From contig CM055902.1 of assembly GCA_029582155.1 (NCBI GenBank), positions 11,877,041-11,941,040 of the forward strand: DNA of 64,000 bases, given 5' to 3'. Each line of letters starts with the position of its first letter. The stretch's first letter is position 1. Positions 12,743 to 25,149 of this stretch are shown piece by piece. A program made the translations under genes and the position numbers. Under the pieces are notes generated by a model. That model ran no database searches, had not been told where the DNA came from, and was given only the letters and a program-made list of their open reading frames with translations. This stretch comes from Panopea generosa (Eukaryota > Mollusca > Bivalvia > Adapedonta > Hiatellidae).

Positions 12743-13920
12743 CCGTAAATGAAGGGTTTGCTGACGCACTTCACATGGAAGCTATGTAATCGACACAATA
12801 CACACATTACACATAAAACCACAAATGGAGGATTGGTTGACGCACTTCACATGGAAGCTATGTAATCGTCAAAATACACACATTACACATAAAACCGTAA
12901 ATGGAGGGTTTGCTGACGCACTTCACATGGAAGCTATGTAATCGTCACAATACACACATTACACATATAACCTTAAATGGAGGGTTTGCTGACGCACTTC
13001 ACATGAAAGCTATGTAATTGTCACAATACATACATTACACATAAAACCTTAAATGGAGGGCTGGCTGACGAACTTCACATGGAAGCTATGTAATCGTCAC
13101 ATACACATATTACACATAAAACCTTAAATGGAAGGTTTGCTGACGCACTTCACATGGAAGCTATGTAATTGTCACAATACACACATTACACATAAAACCT
13201 TAAACGGAGGGTTTGCTGATGCACTTCACATGGAAGCTATGTAATTGTCACAATACACACATTACACATAAAACCTTAAATAGAGGGTTGGTTGACGCAC
13301 TTCACATGGAAGCTATGTAATCGTCACAATACACACATTACACATAAAACCGTAAATGAAGGGTTTGCTGACGCACTTCACATGGAAGCTATGTAATCGA
13401 CACAATACACACATTACACATAAAACCACAAATGGAGGATTGGTTGACGCACTTCACATGGAAGCTATGTAATCGTCAAAATACACACATTACACATAAA
13501 ACCGTAAATGGAGGGTTTGCTGACGCACTTCACATGGAAGCTATGTAATCGTCACAATACACACATTACACATATAACCTTAAATGGAGGGTTTGCTGAC
13601 GCACTTCACATGAAAGCTATGTAATTGTCACAATACATACATTACACATAAAACCTTAAATGGAGGGCTGGCTGACGAACTTCACATGGAAGCTATGTAA
13701 TCGTCACATACACATATTACACATAAAACCTTAAATGGAAGGTTTGCTGACGCACTTCACATGGAAGCTATGTAATTGTCACAATACACACATTACACAT
13801 AAAACCTTAAACGGAGGGTTTGCTGATGCACTTCACATGGAAGCTATGTAATTGTCACAATACACACATTACACATAAAACCTTAAATAGAGGGTTGGTT
13901 GACGCACTTCACATGGAAGC
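12743..13920. repeat. Tandem duplication of a ~607-bp eight-unit block
   Basis: The block beginning 'CCGTAAATGAAGGG' at 12743 is repeated from 13350 with the same rare variants in the same order: 'TAATCGACACAATAC', 'CCACAAATGGAGGATTGG', 'CACATATAACC', 'GGGCTGGCTGACGAAC', 'CGTCACATACACAT', 'CCTTAAACGGAGG' and 'CCTTAAATAGAGG'. The first difference I found is near the end (ATCG versus ATTG). The second copy follows the first directly, so this is a very recent unequal-exchange event inside the array. Confidence 0.9.
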
Positions 13921-14504
13921 TATGTAATTGTCACAATAAACACATAACACATAAAACCGCAAATGGAGGGTTTGCTGACGCACTTCCCATGGAAGCTATG
14001 TAATCGTCACAATACACACATAACACATAAAACCTTAAATGGAGGGTTGGTTGGCGCACTTCACATGGAAGCTATGTAATCGTCACGACAATACACACAT
14101 TACACATAAAACCGCAAATGGAGGATTGGTTGACGCACTTCACATGGAAGTTATGTAATCGTCACGACAATACACACATTACACATAAAACCGCAAATGG
14201 AGGATTGGTTGACGCACTTCACATGGAAGTTATGTAATCGTCACGACAATACACACATTACACATATAACCGAAAATGGAGGGTTGGCTGACGCACTTCA
14301 CATGGAAGTTATGTAATCGTCACGACAATACACACATTACACATAAAACCGCAAATGGAGGGTTGGCTGAAGCACTACACATGGAAGCTATGTAACTTTC
14401 ACAATACACACATTACACATATAACCGCAAATGGAGGGTTTGCTGACGCACTACAAATGGAAGCTATGTAATTGTCACGACAATACACACATTACACATA
14501 AAAC

Positions 14505-14817
14505 CACAAATGGAAGGTTGGCTGCAAATGTTAAATGGAAGCTCCTGAACTGCTGTGCAAGAACACACATTACACATAAAACCTCAAATTGAGGGTTTGC
14601 TGACGCACTTCAAATGAAAGCTATGTAATTGTCACGACAATACACACATTACACATAAAACTGCAAATGGAAGGTTGGCTGCAAATGTTAAATGGAAGCT
14701 CCTGAACTGCTGTGCAAGAACACACATTACACATAAATCCTCAAATTGAGGGTTTGCTGACGCACTTCAAATGAAAGCTATGTAATTGTCACGACAATAC
14801 ACACATTACACATAAAA
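14505..14817. repeat. Two-copy dimer repeat (~156 bp) at the array edge
   Basis: A diverged unit with 'AAATGGAAGCTCCTGAACTG' plus 'CTGTGCAAGAACACAC' alternates with an ordinary unit with 'GTCACGACAATACAC'. The pair is repeated twice, at about 14505-14660 and 14661-14817, giving a higher-order dimer. Confidence 0.8.
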
Positions 14818-15130
14818 CTGCAAATGGATGGTTGGTTGACGCACTTCACATGGAACTATGTAATTGTCACGACAATAGACACATTATACATAAAACTTCA
14901 AATTGAGGGTTGGCTGACTCATTTTGAATGGAAGCTATTGAACTGCTGTGCCAGAACATACATTACAAGTAAAACCTCAAATTGAAGGTAAGCCTACGCA
15001 CTTTAAATGGAAGATACTGAACTGCTGTGCCAATACACATATTACACATAAAACGTCAAATGGAGGGTTGGCTGACGCATTTCAGATGGAAGCTATTAAA
15101 CTGCTGTGCCAATACACATTCTATCATATA

Positions 15131-16160
15131 AGATCAAATGGGCAAATTTACTAGGTTGTACATACTATTCTACCAATATACACATTCCATCAAACCAGAC
15201 TAAATAGGATTATTAACTAGATCTAATTCATAAAAGTAAGTACGTGCATTTCGTTTCTTGGACTTATCCTTTAAAGGACCGTTGAAGATAAAATCTACAT
15301 GATCTTTATATTGTTGCCATTCTGCCACTTCTGACACTATATTGTTTTTTGTGGTATACAGAGGAACACGTAATAATACTAAAAATGGAACAAAAATAAA
15401 TGACATGAAACGTGCGCTCTTATATGTTTAATTCTCGGTATCAAAGTAGCAAGTGTATCATGGTATTGAAACGCATTGAATTATAAAAGTAAAGGGAAGT
15501 AACTATGACATAGAATATGTTAAAGAATAATCATGAGTTATGAACACATGTTTAGATGATTATACAACACTCCTCTTCCTATTCTCTTTTATATCTTTTT
15601 GGACAATCTAGTACATGTTTGAAATCAAAATACAGTGTTTCTAACTTGCGTTTTTAATATTTCATCCGGGGAAAAATTAAAATTTAATGCTTATACGTTT
15701 ATATTCGTTATGTCAAGTTTTAGCAAAACTGTTTCTTTTATATTTTTTTCCATTGCGTGATATGTTCAAGTTTTATTTATATCAAAGAATATATCATCAA
15801 AATGTTTCTTGTTGGCTTGCAGCTTATATCCTGAATACCATTTTTTTGATTGAGCCGGTGATGTTGCGTCCTAATTTAGTCTTGTACTTGTATATACTTT
15901 GTTTAGAAGCCTAAATTGTCATGATACTGCGTTCTTTATTTTCTTTATTTTCTTCAAAATTACAATACAACAGAATAACAAATTCATGGTTATACTTGTT
16001 GATATAAGAAATGCATAAAAAAAATAAATAAATATTAAATTATTTGCAATAATTACGAAATATGGTAAAGTTTTATTTGTAATTTGTATAAATGTTCAAT
16101 TTCATTTGGTATAGTGTCGTCTAATTTTGTTCTATGTAGTATTATGTTTTTACATTCATT
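15131..16160. other. AT-rich intergenic DNA, one doubtful open frame
   Basis: On the - strand at 15406-15200 a 68-codon frame starts MSFIFVPFLVLLRVPLYTTK and continues with WQQYKDHVDFIFNGPLKD. It has a hydrophobic start, but I recognise no family, and no splice partner or upstream exon is evident. I do not call it a gene. The rest is A/T-rich with no signal. Confidence 0.3.
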
Positions 16161-16164
16161 TTTG

Positions 16165-16320
16165 TCTCGCCGCGACTAAGGAGCGAAAGCGAGATTGAGG
16201 TGTTGCTTTTCCGTCCACGGCGGCGGCGTCCAACATTTATAATTAGCTCCAACGTTAAGTTTTCGTGTTTTTTTTCTCTCCCATGTATGTATTAACGGCC
16301 AAGCGGACATGGCGAGACAT
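16165..16320. mobile_element. Short dispersed element with TGTCTCGCC / GGCGAGACA ends
   Basis: A GC-richer island in AT-rich DNA holds 'GAAAGCGAGATTGAGGTG', 'TTCCGTCCACGGCGGCGGCG' and 'TCCAACATTTATAATTAGC'. It begins with TGTCTCGCC and ends with the reverse complement GGCGAGACA. Only about nine end bases match, so it may be a truncated piece of a longer bivalve repeat. Confidence 0.45.
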
Positions 16321-17104
16321 ATCATTCCACGGAATTCTTGTTCAAATTACCTTTTACTAATATTATCATTAGTTATTGCATATACCTGTTTTACACCCCG
16401 TTTGATTTATATATAAATATCTATAGTGGATCCTGTTTTAGCTGTTCAATTTACAGCTTCTTTACCCTCTATACTTATATGGGTTTGGTAAATATTTTAT
16501 TTCTAGATCTATATTTTTTTGTTCAATATATTGTATACTTTGTAATACTTTGATGACCATCCCTTTCCTGCTTTTTTTATATTCCTATTTGCAAATGAAC
16601 CGTACTCAAGTTGCCTGTTAGCATGACTGCTTGTTTTGGTTCTTGTTTATCTATCCATGTTGTGGTTTTTTATGTATTTATAACATTTTGCATTCCTGCC
16701 ATCCCCCTCACTAATCTATATTGTCAATAATGGTAGGTCATATTGTATATATTACAATATCATTATGTTATGCATATCAATCAATACAACTTTAGGCAAT
16801 CCGTTTGATGCGTAGTTGCTTAAAACCGCACTTGTATGTCCAAGGAGTTTTTGCATTACTGTTTTCTCTTGCTTTCTTAGCGGCTTCTATACGTGCATCT
16901 TCATAATATGGTTTACAAACTTACTTCACTCCGGAACGACCAGAGTCATGTGATCATGTTCATACTATTCTTGCTCTTTCTGTGTCTACACACGTGACTT
17001 TGCGTGACAGACTGGCTTCTATACTGCTACATGTATCTATGCTATCTATATACTCCAACTTTTTTCCTGTTATATACCAAGTTTCTCAAATCCTCTTAGA
17101 TACA

Positions 17105-17700
17105 GAAGGTGTGTCCAAAAAGTTCGTGGACATTTTTATCAAACAAGAACTAAGCATGTAACATCATTATAACGTATACAGCCATGAAGATAGGTTTTAT
17201 GCCATTTCGAATGTGAAATGTTAAATTGATACATCAAATGTTAACTAATAATTGCTCATGTAACTACACACAAATCACTATACACGGAGACGGTGCCGAT
17301 GGCATAATCGGTCAGACGTTCCTGAAGTGTTTTCCGGTGTTGTGATATACATTGAGGTAAGTAAGTAAGTAAGTAAATAGATAAGAAAATAAGTGTTGAA
17401 GCTAACATAATTTTATGTGCCAGGTGAAAGTTAAGATTTGTCGAGAGAATGTCCGTTTTTTTTGTAAACGTTTCTGATTCCGCTTGATACATGTTTCGAG
17501 AATTGATTCATACAGTTGAGCATCAAGTTTCCTGACAACTTGCTGCAAGTTTGTTTTGAATTAATTTCTATTGACATGGCCGAGTCAGTATGTTAACGTG
17601 GTCATCTTCCGTATCTAGTTTATTTCATCAGAAAATCGTCTGCGTTTTTGTAAACAAAAGAGCGTTCTGTTTTCCACTTGCAAACTCGATAATTCTAATA
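17105..17700 (-). mobile_element. Decayed Tc1/mariner-type transposon, 3' part
   Basis: On the - strand the end reads 'TGTCCACGAACTTTTTGGAC', which resembles mariner terminal repeats. Upstream of it (about 17640-17400) one frame gives LGHVNRN, a stop, FKTNLQQVVRKLDAQLYESI and then LETCIKRNQKRL. This is reminiscent of the mariner C-terminal pattern '..LWGH.K..V......L...I....' ending '...RL..C'. The D,D34D core and the other terminal repeat were not found. A (GTAA)n tract near 17357 disrupts the intervening part. Assignment by resemblance only. Confidence 0.4.
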
Positions 17701-19190
17701 GTTACCGCAGGTGATTTATAAATCGAAACGCATAATTTGATAATCAGTATCCTTTTTGCCGCCATTTCAAACTCACTCATATATTTAGTCATCAAAAATG
17801 CATGCAGTTGAAATAGAACAGCTTGTGAATTTAAAAATACGATGCCGTAGACGTTGAAATTTTAAGTATAAATTACGGGTATGCCATCGCCTACGACCTG
17901 ACCCGCACATAGCTACATTAGTATATAGTTATAGATATGTTCAGGAGGTTGTTATATGCCTATTTATTTATGCTGGTTTCCTGCCTTAACTTTAAATAGA
18001 TGAGTGTCGGTAGTAGATCAGGGAACCAGACCACCACTTATTGCGATATAAAACAGATTATTCGTTTTATATTGTTGTTGTTTCGTTTGAAATTTTACTA
18101 AATTTGTATTGTGTTAATTATGTTAAAATTATAATTATATTAAAATTATAATTGTACATTTGCATTTCTAAATCGGTTATGTGTAAATCTACTCCTAACA
18201 CGTGTGCAACTTGTTGTCCAACGTGTGATGTTCAATTTAAACAGACTAAACTGACATTAACGGACAGACGCAATGAAATAATGCGATCACTATGTATAAA
18301 ATTCGATATACTTGTACATATTTCAGTTTTGATTAGTTTTGGCATAAATTCAATTCAAGTGAGAGAATGATTAAAAAAATAAAAGCTATTGATAATCATG
18401 CAGTATAGGTAAAAGACATTTTGCTTTTAATTGTTATATACATTCGTTAGAATTTGCGTCAGTTGTGCGCATATCTTTTATATTTTTGTTCAACATAATT
18501 ATATTGTTAGATTTATGTAATATTATGCTTGAAATTTGGTTGCCATTCATTATACCCAGATATACAATCTGATATCAAAGGTCACAAAACACATGTTAAA
18601 GCATTCACCTCTTTAGTAAATTCAATAATAGCACTGCACAAGGATTGTTTACATAATAACATTATAATACAAAGCCCGCGTGGTTTCGGCTAAGAATAGA
18701 ATCGCTGCCGATCTCGGCAGGGGGGTAGGAATCCTCCGAATGGGTGTCATGTTCATTTTATCATTTTTTGTCATGTTCATTATTGTGGTTAAATTATCAA
18801 CCCCTGTGTGGTTTCAGGGAGCCATAATTTGAGTAATTCGATAGAATTTGCTGAAACTCTGCAGTTCTTGCCATTTCAATGTATTTCTTATGTGCGCATG
18901 CGTGAAAAAGATTTAGCGGGAGGATACACTCTGAGGCCCGACTAAAGTTGTAAGTAATAACGTTTTATAGTATTACAGTTAGACAGCATTACTATATGAA
19001 TGACATGAATATTATATACATGAAATGAATGATGAAAAATAAATGATGAAATATTATAAATAAATGAGAGAACCAACTAAACGATATTTATGCGGAAGAC
19101 AACACGGACATTAAACGTATACCAACATTACACAAACATATCAACTACTGTGTGAGCTGACCCTGCAACACGTGGAAGTATGTGTTGTTC
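17701..19190. other. AT-rich intergenic DNA, no gene seen
   Basis: It contains palindromic AT words ('TTAAAATTATAATTATA' near 18123) and two partly similar GC-richer patches (18673 'GCGTGGTTTCGG', 18810 'TGTGTGGTTTCAGG'). No coding pattern or named repeat was recognised. Confidence 0.4.
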
Positions 19191-19204
19191 CAACATCTTC
19201 ACAA

Positions 19205-19515
19205 ACTACAATGATTTAACGATTCATTGAATATTAAGCGTCATGTTTATGTCATCAGAGCTTACAGACGACCAGTTAACCTAACCACTGTTTCCTGGGA
19301 TCCTGAAAGGTTAACCAGTACTCGAGCACACCTCATCTCCGCAAGTAACTGATAATTTCCCCACATGAATCAGCGGTGAGAGACGAATGATAATGAGACA
19401 CAATGTCGTATATCGATCATCACGGAGACTGTTGCCGGGCGGGGATTCGAACTCACGACCCCTGGATTGATAGATAGACGCGTAACCGACTGATCTAAAC
19501 TGCTAACAAGAAAAC
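19205..19515 (-). mobile_element. tRNA-derived SINE, family A
   Basis: Read on the - strand it opens with a tRNA-like head 'TTTAGATCAGTCGGTTACGC' (A-box-like) and the B box within 'GAGTTCGAATCCCCGCC' (19443-19452 on +). The body then carries 'CTCTCACCGCTGATTCATG', 'ACTTGCGGAGATGAGGTGTG' and 'CTCGAGTACTGGTTAACC', and the tail 'GACGCTTAATATTCAATGAA'. A second copy at 60440-60705 shares the whole body. The ATTCAATCAATC-type tail presumably matches the partner LINE. Confidence 0.85.
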
Positions 19516-19557
19516 AGAGTTTTTTCGATATAATTTTATCCCTACGTTATTGTAAGC

Positions 19558-19577
19558 CCCCCCCCCCCTTCTGTCTC

Positions 19578-19629
<52 letters not shown>

Positions 19630-19660
19630 GTCTCTCTGTCTCTCTGTCTCTCTCTCTTAA
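19558..19660. repeat. Poly-C and (CT)n/(TCTG)n microsatellite
   Basis: A run of about 13 C is followed by about 85 bases of CTCT with interspersed TCTG units. Simple repeat. Confidence 0.95.
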
Positions 19661-19709
19661 GCATAAATCTAAATCTCGGTTGGTTCACTTCTGATCTCTG
19701 TGCATTACA

Positions 19710-20510
19710 TCAGGTACTTGTGTTTCTTCAAAGGAAATGGTTAAAAGCGATGTCTCTCAAGGCTCTGTACTTGAAGCAGTTCTATTTCTCTTCTTCTTCA
19801 TTAACGGCTAACCCTTATATACTGAAGAATGTTAAACAGACTTATATGACGATGACACAACCATACACACACAGCAGATTAGAATATGAATATATCTGTG
19901 AATGAAACTCGACTCCAAACTAGCGTTAATGGTTTTTAAGTCTGGTGTAACGATAAAACATGATTATGAATAAAACATTCTCAATGCCTTTAAGATCCAA
20001 CTTTTATATATCAAATAACAACAAACTTGATATTAAATTAGACAACATTATAATTCAAGCAACTGAAGTTTAAAACATTTAGGCATACACATTGATCAAA
20101 CATTGAGTTCGGAAAACAAATATATAGAGTATGTTAAAATATATCACAAAAAATATAACACATATTGAATTGCTATCAAAATACATAAACCAAGATATTA
20201 TGAAAATGTTTTTTAATGCATATATATTACCTGTGTTTGATTATGGATGAATTATATGAGGTCGGTACTCTGCAAATAACAATGAGCTACAAGGCTAATC
20301 CTAGGAGCTGAAATTGACTACTCCCTCCAATCAAATGTTTAATACACTTCAATGGCTTCCTTTTCATACATGCTTCCTAGATCTCTCACGACAGGGTGTT
20401 TTCTATATGCGGTCCTACAGAATGGAATAAGCTACCGACATCAATACGCTATTCAAGATCTCTAAGGTCATTTATAGCTTCAACAAAGTCACACCTTATG
20501 TCTCGTACAT
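19710..20510 (+). mobile_element. Decayed LINE, reverse transcriptase C-terminal region (CR1/L2-like)
   Basis: In shifting frames I can read the order of motifs of a non-LTR reverse transcriptase: SDVSQGSVLE (PQGSVLGP block, 19747 on), FLFFFIN, then TDLYDDDTT (the YADDTT catalytic block, second residue changed), HTLIKHxVRK, then SKYINQDIMKMFFNAYILPV with FDYG (20190-20245), LQWLPFH near 20350 and FSICGPTEWNKLPTSIRYSR (about 20400-20455). Many stops and shifts intervene, so it is long dead. The endonuclease half is absent and no 3' tail repeat is clear. Confidence 0.8.
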
Positions 20511-21212
20511 CATGAGCACATCTATCAATTTTTTATACAATATTCAAATATCTGATTTATGTGTCTTTTACTCATTATATTCGAATTGATAAACATTATT
20601 TTAAATTTGATTGATCTTAAATGCATTATTACAATTACCATAGATATTCATAAAAATAGGTTTTTACAAATAATTTTAATTACATGTGCAATTATTAAGA
20701 TTCTAGGCCAAAGAACTTTTAAATATTTGATATGTTAATTTTATTTTTGAATGAGCTGTAAATAATATGTATGTTATAGAGAACCAAATGTCAGACTGGC
20801 TATATAGCCAAATATGTTATTCTCAGAAACTAAAGATTTTACTATCATCACTATTTCTAGTTCTCCTTTACGCAATTTCTTTCGTTTTAACTTTAATGAT
20901 CATTATTAAACACACATACACGCTTCAAAACATAGTTTAGACGAGACTCCCTCGAAGCGATCCCCCCATAAAACAGCCTCCTGTTACTACCGAACCCAAT
21001 ACTCCAAACTTCACTGTTCTGTTACTACGAGCCTTTTTAAAAGAGTATCCACTGACACTCCAAGTTGTCATAAAATAGTGAAAACTAATATTAATACAAA
21101 GGTCACATTAATCAATAGGTAGTTTATACTTTATGTATATAAGGTGGACATGCTGAACAGATATTTGCTATTTTAACCTGGTCACACACTATTCTCTAAA
21201 CAGGTTATTAAT
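20511..21212. other. AT-rich intergenic DNA, no gene seen
   Basis: Apart from a short C-rich patch near 20950-21000 nothing stands out. No open frame has a recognisable pattern. Confidence 0.4.
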
Positions 21213-21469
21213 CATCAGGACGGCGTTTCACAAAAAAAAAAACTTACGACAACATTTGACGTAAACGTAAACCAACAATTATACATAATATTTTTAATAT
21301 TCATCTAAATGAACCCAAAATTGGCTCAAGTCATGCAGAGAATGATATATTTTCTGGAAATAAAATCTTTTTAAATGTCAATCAAAATTTAAACATTCCA
21401 CGAAAAAAATGTCAAATCTACTTACGGCGATTTGAATCGTAAGTTAATTTGTGAAACACAGCCCTGATG
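21213..21469. mobile_element. MITE with ~35-bp inverted ends
   Basis: The left end 'CATCAGGACGGCGTTTCACA' with A-run and 'ACTTACGA' is mirrored by the right end 'TCGTAAGTTAATTTGTGAAA' then 'CACAGCCCTGATG'. The 257-bp element has an AT-rich middle and no coding sequence. Clear flanking target duplications were not seen. Confidence 0.75.
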
Positions 21470-21709
21470 TTTGTCCTTTACATAATAATTAGAATGCGGA
21501 CAGTTAGCTTATTTTATTAAGCTATTTTATTAATTACATAAGAGACAATAATTTATGAGTGGCTTTAAAACAGAGTGCAAAGATTTTGTTACGGTTACGT
21601 TTGCACTGATTGACATTTAAGTTTTTTCGTCTCAATCTCATTCACAAATAAATCTAATTACTTGTAGTTCGCGGCGTTCCTTTTTTATAAAAGGTGTAAA
21701 AAAATCTTT

Positions 21710-21882
21710 TTTTTTGTTACACTAGGGATCCTAAACGCAACCTTAAGTGTAACAATAATGGGTTTTGTTACACTAAGAGTTACGGTTGCGACCCTTAGTA
21801 TAAAAATTGTTACACTAAGCGTATGCTGTGTACATGTATAAAACTTAGATTATCAATTCGGTTCACTTAATGTAACAATTAT
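21710..21882. repeat. Cluster of TGTTACACTAAG motifs in both orientations
   Basis: 'TTGTTACACTA(A/G)G' occurs at about 21714, 21766 and 21809 on the + strand, and its reverse complement '(T)TAAGTGTAACAA' at about 21742 and, with one change, 21868. Adjacent copies face each other and could fold into hairpins. I do not recognise the source element. Confidence 0.6.
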
Positions 21883-21884
21883 TT

Positions 21885-24104
21885 TCCAACTAGAAATTTA
21901 TTCGACCCTACTATGACAGGGGGTGGGGGCCATATAGCTAAGGGTTTCCACGGAGCGGACTGTTTTAGTAATAAGGCGTGATTTGACATAATAAAACTCA
22001 CTAGTCATTAACAACAATGTACATATATCATACCACCTAAATATTATAATATCTAATGTATGGCTTTGTACAACGCTATATATGATTATTTATCAGCTAC
22101 AATGAGATACAATACGGTCATGTGACTTATACCTTCTGATTAAATAAGTTTTCAGGCGTCGATTAGGGCTGAAACAGATGTGTTGATAAATAAATGCTTG
22201 ACTTTGGTATATATGTGTAATAGTAAAGAGTGTTGTTTTATACGTTGACACACTTTCTTTAAGTCATTAGTTTATGTCAATTAGTTTTTCTTAATCAAGA
22301 AACGAAAACGATAATTTAATGAGTTTATATTTCGTACTACGAGTATTAACAAGTTCATGTCATATTAAAATAATATCTAAGGATTAAGAAAATTATAAAA
22401 AAAAATACTGATCTAATTTATTTTAATATTTCTTTCATAGTCAGAATATAAATTAGGGTGGAAGACAAAATACGAAAACATAATTCCAGACATCCAAAAA
22501 GATGCGTTTCATGTAACAATTTCTGTTGGTTATAGTCAATACCTTAATCAAGTTTGTATAGGATTTGAATTGTTTGAGCTATTTCTAAATTTGCATAACT
22601 GATTTTAAAAATATTGTGAAACAGTGTGGATAGATTGTGAATAATATATTATCATATTCTCCTTTAATTCTAATTATGTGATATATATTTATTGAACTAT
22701 AATTACATATTGGTTTTGACGTCTAAAGGTAGCACGGATAACACAGTCTATTCGCGGGAATAGTGATTTCTTATACAGATAATAAAAGAAGTGTTAATAA
22801 AATAAACACATGCGCATGAGTTCAAAATAGGAGTGTATTTTTTCTGAACACAAGGCAAGTATTTTAGCTAGATACTGTTCTTGTAAATGTGTTACACATA
22901 CTGTTAGGACGATTTGCACATCTGGATTACGTATATTGGTGTTTGTATGTTGGAGAGTATATCAGAAAAAAAACGCGCTGTAAATGTCTTTCATTCATAA
23001 AAGCACAACTCTTCGATACTGTTCACGACTTTCACATCGTCATTCGGACTCTTTCTAAGATAGAACAGTTTTACTATATGTAAAACTCTATATGGAAAAC
23101 AGTATAATGGATTAAATTGAAATCAATATCAAGTCACATGACTCATTTGATACGTCACATCATATATTGCAATCTATTTTAGTTTTACATAGGCACGTAG
23201 CCCAAGTTAAGAAATCCATTTCAATATACTGTTTTGGCATGTTTAAATATATATCCTTCTGACAAATCGGGGTCAGTGCGTGCATATAAACATGATATAT
23301 TAGGGGTTGGGGTGGGATTATAGACAATTTAAAAAAATTGAATCCCCACCCCCGATATATTCCCTAAAACGTCTGCATGTCTGTGTTATATTGTTCTATA
23401 TTTTTTGTACTCTGGTTTTCCATATGTTTATGTATTGTTGTTCTACAGGTTTGTTCCCATGCTTTCTGCATGTATGCATATTGCTATTCTGCAATCCATT
23501 CCTGGGATGCGTGCATGCATATATATTTCTAAATTGTATATCGTTTATGCATGTTAACAAACTTAACGAAAACAATGAATAGAGTTCATGCACTGGGGGA
23601 CGGGTCAATGCTTTAGAATCACCTTATACTTAGACAATGACTATTTCGTACTTTATCAATGTTGCCGATGTTTGTTTGAAAACCTTAAATAGTTTGATAT
23701 AATTGCAGATGTTGCCATTGTTAGGCAAAGAAACTCGTCATTGTCCTTTGCGCATATGTAGGCACTGAATAATTAATGTTTGTAAAACCTCAGCTCGTGT
23801 CATATAGTCAAAGTGGGAAACTCGTCCGTGATTTGTGGACGGACATGGTCAATCGTCTTCATTATGAGGCCGTCCTCCGCCAACAATACTGGGTGAGCTA
23901 GAAATGTTGCTAAACACCATTATTGTATGACTTAGGAACTACCGCGAGCCCAATCAAAACGCTTATAACAATGACGGTTCGGTTAAATATTTTTAAATGA
24001 CGTCATTAGGTCACAGCGCTTTAGCTAAACAAAATTAATTTCAAATCTATGGATCTGATCTTCAGTATATTCGTAGTTAAAATTTATTTATTTTACTTCA
24101 GTTT
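21885..24104. other. AT-rich intergenic DNA with one hairpin
   Basis: No coding region was found. A hairpin at about 23298-23362 pairs 'TATTAGGGGTTGGGGTGGGA' with 'CCCCACCCCCGATATAT'. Sequence around 23810-23900 is GC-richer but unrecognised. Confidence 0.4.
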
Positions 24105-24210
24105 AGTTATTTTACAACTTAGACATATCACGTTCGAAGTATTCCTGAGTTGATGCAGTATTAAGCATATGCGAAATAAGTGTCTTACTCACGGACACCA
24201 AACATGTTAA
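24105..24210 (-). mobile_element. SINE family C, fragment
   Basis: 'CATATCACGTTCGAAGTATT', 'TAAGCATATGCGAAATAAG' and 'GTGTCTTACTCACGGACACC' match the body of SINE family C seen whole at 37437-37620. The tRNA-like head is missing. Confidence 0.65.
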
Positions 24211-24519
24211 CAAATCACAAATAGATAGAGTCACAAAGTTTATTCAGGGTAAGCATATTCGCAGTGAACCAGGTCCATAAGTTGGGTATTGACTGCACCA
24301 TCAGTTAATACTGTGTACATATCTCCCAGATATATGTCATTGGATATACAATAGTGAACTATATTACCCGAAATATATGTTTATATTAAGCAAACATAAT
24401 TGTGTCGAATGTTGATAGAAGAAGGTTCTGGTTCATGGGGTTGTAAGGTACGTTATGATACGAGGCAGATAACGATAAAGGTGGGATGCATATGTAGGAT
24501 GGTCTGCTAATTGGTGCAT

Positions 24520-25060
24520 TTACCATGATTCTAATGTGCATCAATAAGAGTTACACGCTGATGCCCGTCTCGTTTAACTATAATGTCTTATGTAATTATG
24601 TGTGGATCTATTGGGGTTGCACGCTGATGCCCGTCTCGTTTATCTGTAATGTCTTATGTAATTATGTGTGGATATATTGGGGTTGCACGCTGATGCTCGT
24701 CTCGTTTATCTGTAATGTCTTATATCAATGTGTGTGCATCAAAGTGAGTTGCACGCTGATGCCAATCTAGTTTATCTGTAATGTCTTATGAACGTATTTG
24801 TGAATCTATAAGTGCCCATCTCGTTTATATGTACTGTCTTCTGAAATTATTTGTCGATCTATATGAGTTGCATGCTTACATATAAGTAATGTTTTATATA
24901 AATGTGTGTGCATCAATATAAGTTGCACGCTGATGCTTGTCTCGTTTATATGTATTGTCTTGTGTAATTTATTATGTGTGGATCTATTTGAGTTACATAC
25001 TGACGCCCGTCTCAATATATGTACTGCCTTATATATATATGTGTGTGCGTGCTTGATTGT
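24520..25060. repeat. Tandem repeat, ~66-bp unit, about 8 copies
   Basis: Units carry 'TTGCACGCTGATGCCCGTCT', 'CGTTTATCTGTAATGTCTTA' and 'TGTAATTATGTGTGGATCTA'. The first three are closely similar (starts near 24538, 24604, 24670). Later ones drift and end in a GT-rich tract near 25030-25090. It abuts the 98-bp array. Confidence 0.9.
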
Positions 25061-25149
25061 GTGCATATGTACGTGCGTGTGTATGTGTGTTTTTGAGAAG
25101 TATGCTGATGCTCTGTTTGTTATTCACAAGCTGTGTATTCATCACTGTT

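Larger units (their letters stand above)
7580..15130. repeat. Satellite array, 76-bp unit, about 98 copies
   Basis: The unit includes 'GGAGGGTTGGCTGACGCACT', 'TCACATGGAAGCTATGTAAT', 'CGTCACAATACACACATTAC' and 'ACATAAAACCTTAAAT'. Variants recur at fixed sites (TTGG/TTTG, ATCG/ATTG, CCTTAAAT/CCGCAAAT/CCACAAAT), which shows that blocks of units were copied together. A five-unit (380-bp) block marked by 'CACCTGGAAGC' is repeated near 9540 and 9930. Units from about 14080 on carry an extra GACA. The last part (14510-15130) has diverged units with 'GAACTGCTGTGC'. No long reading frame crosses it. I see no hallmark of a centromere or gene; this is a local megasatellite. Confidence 0.97.

Noticed and set aside
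7580-15130. CRISPR-like regular repeats.
   Set aside because: Units are contiguous 76-mers without unique spacers, in an intron-bearing animal genome.
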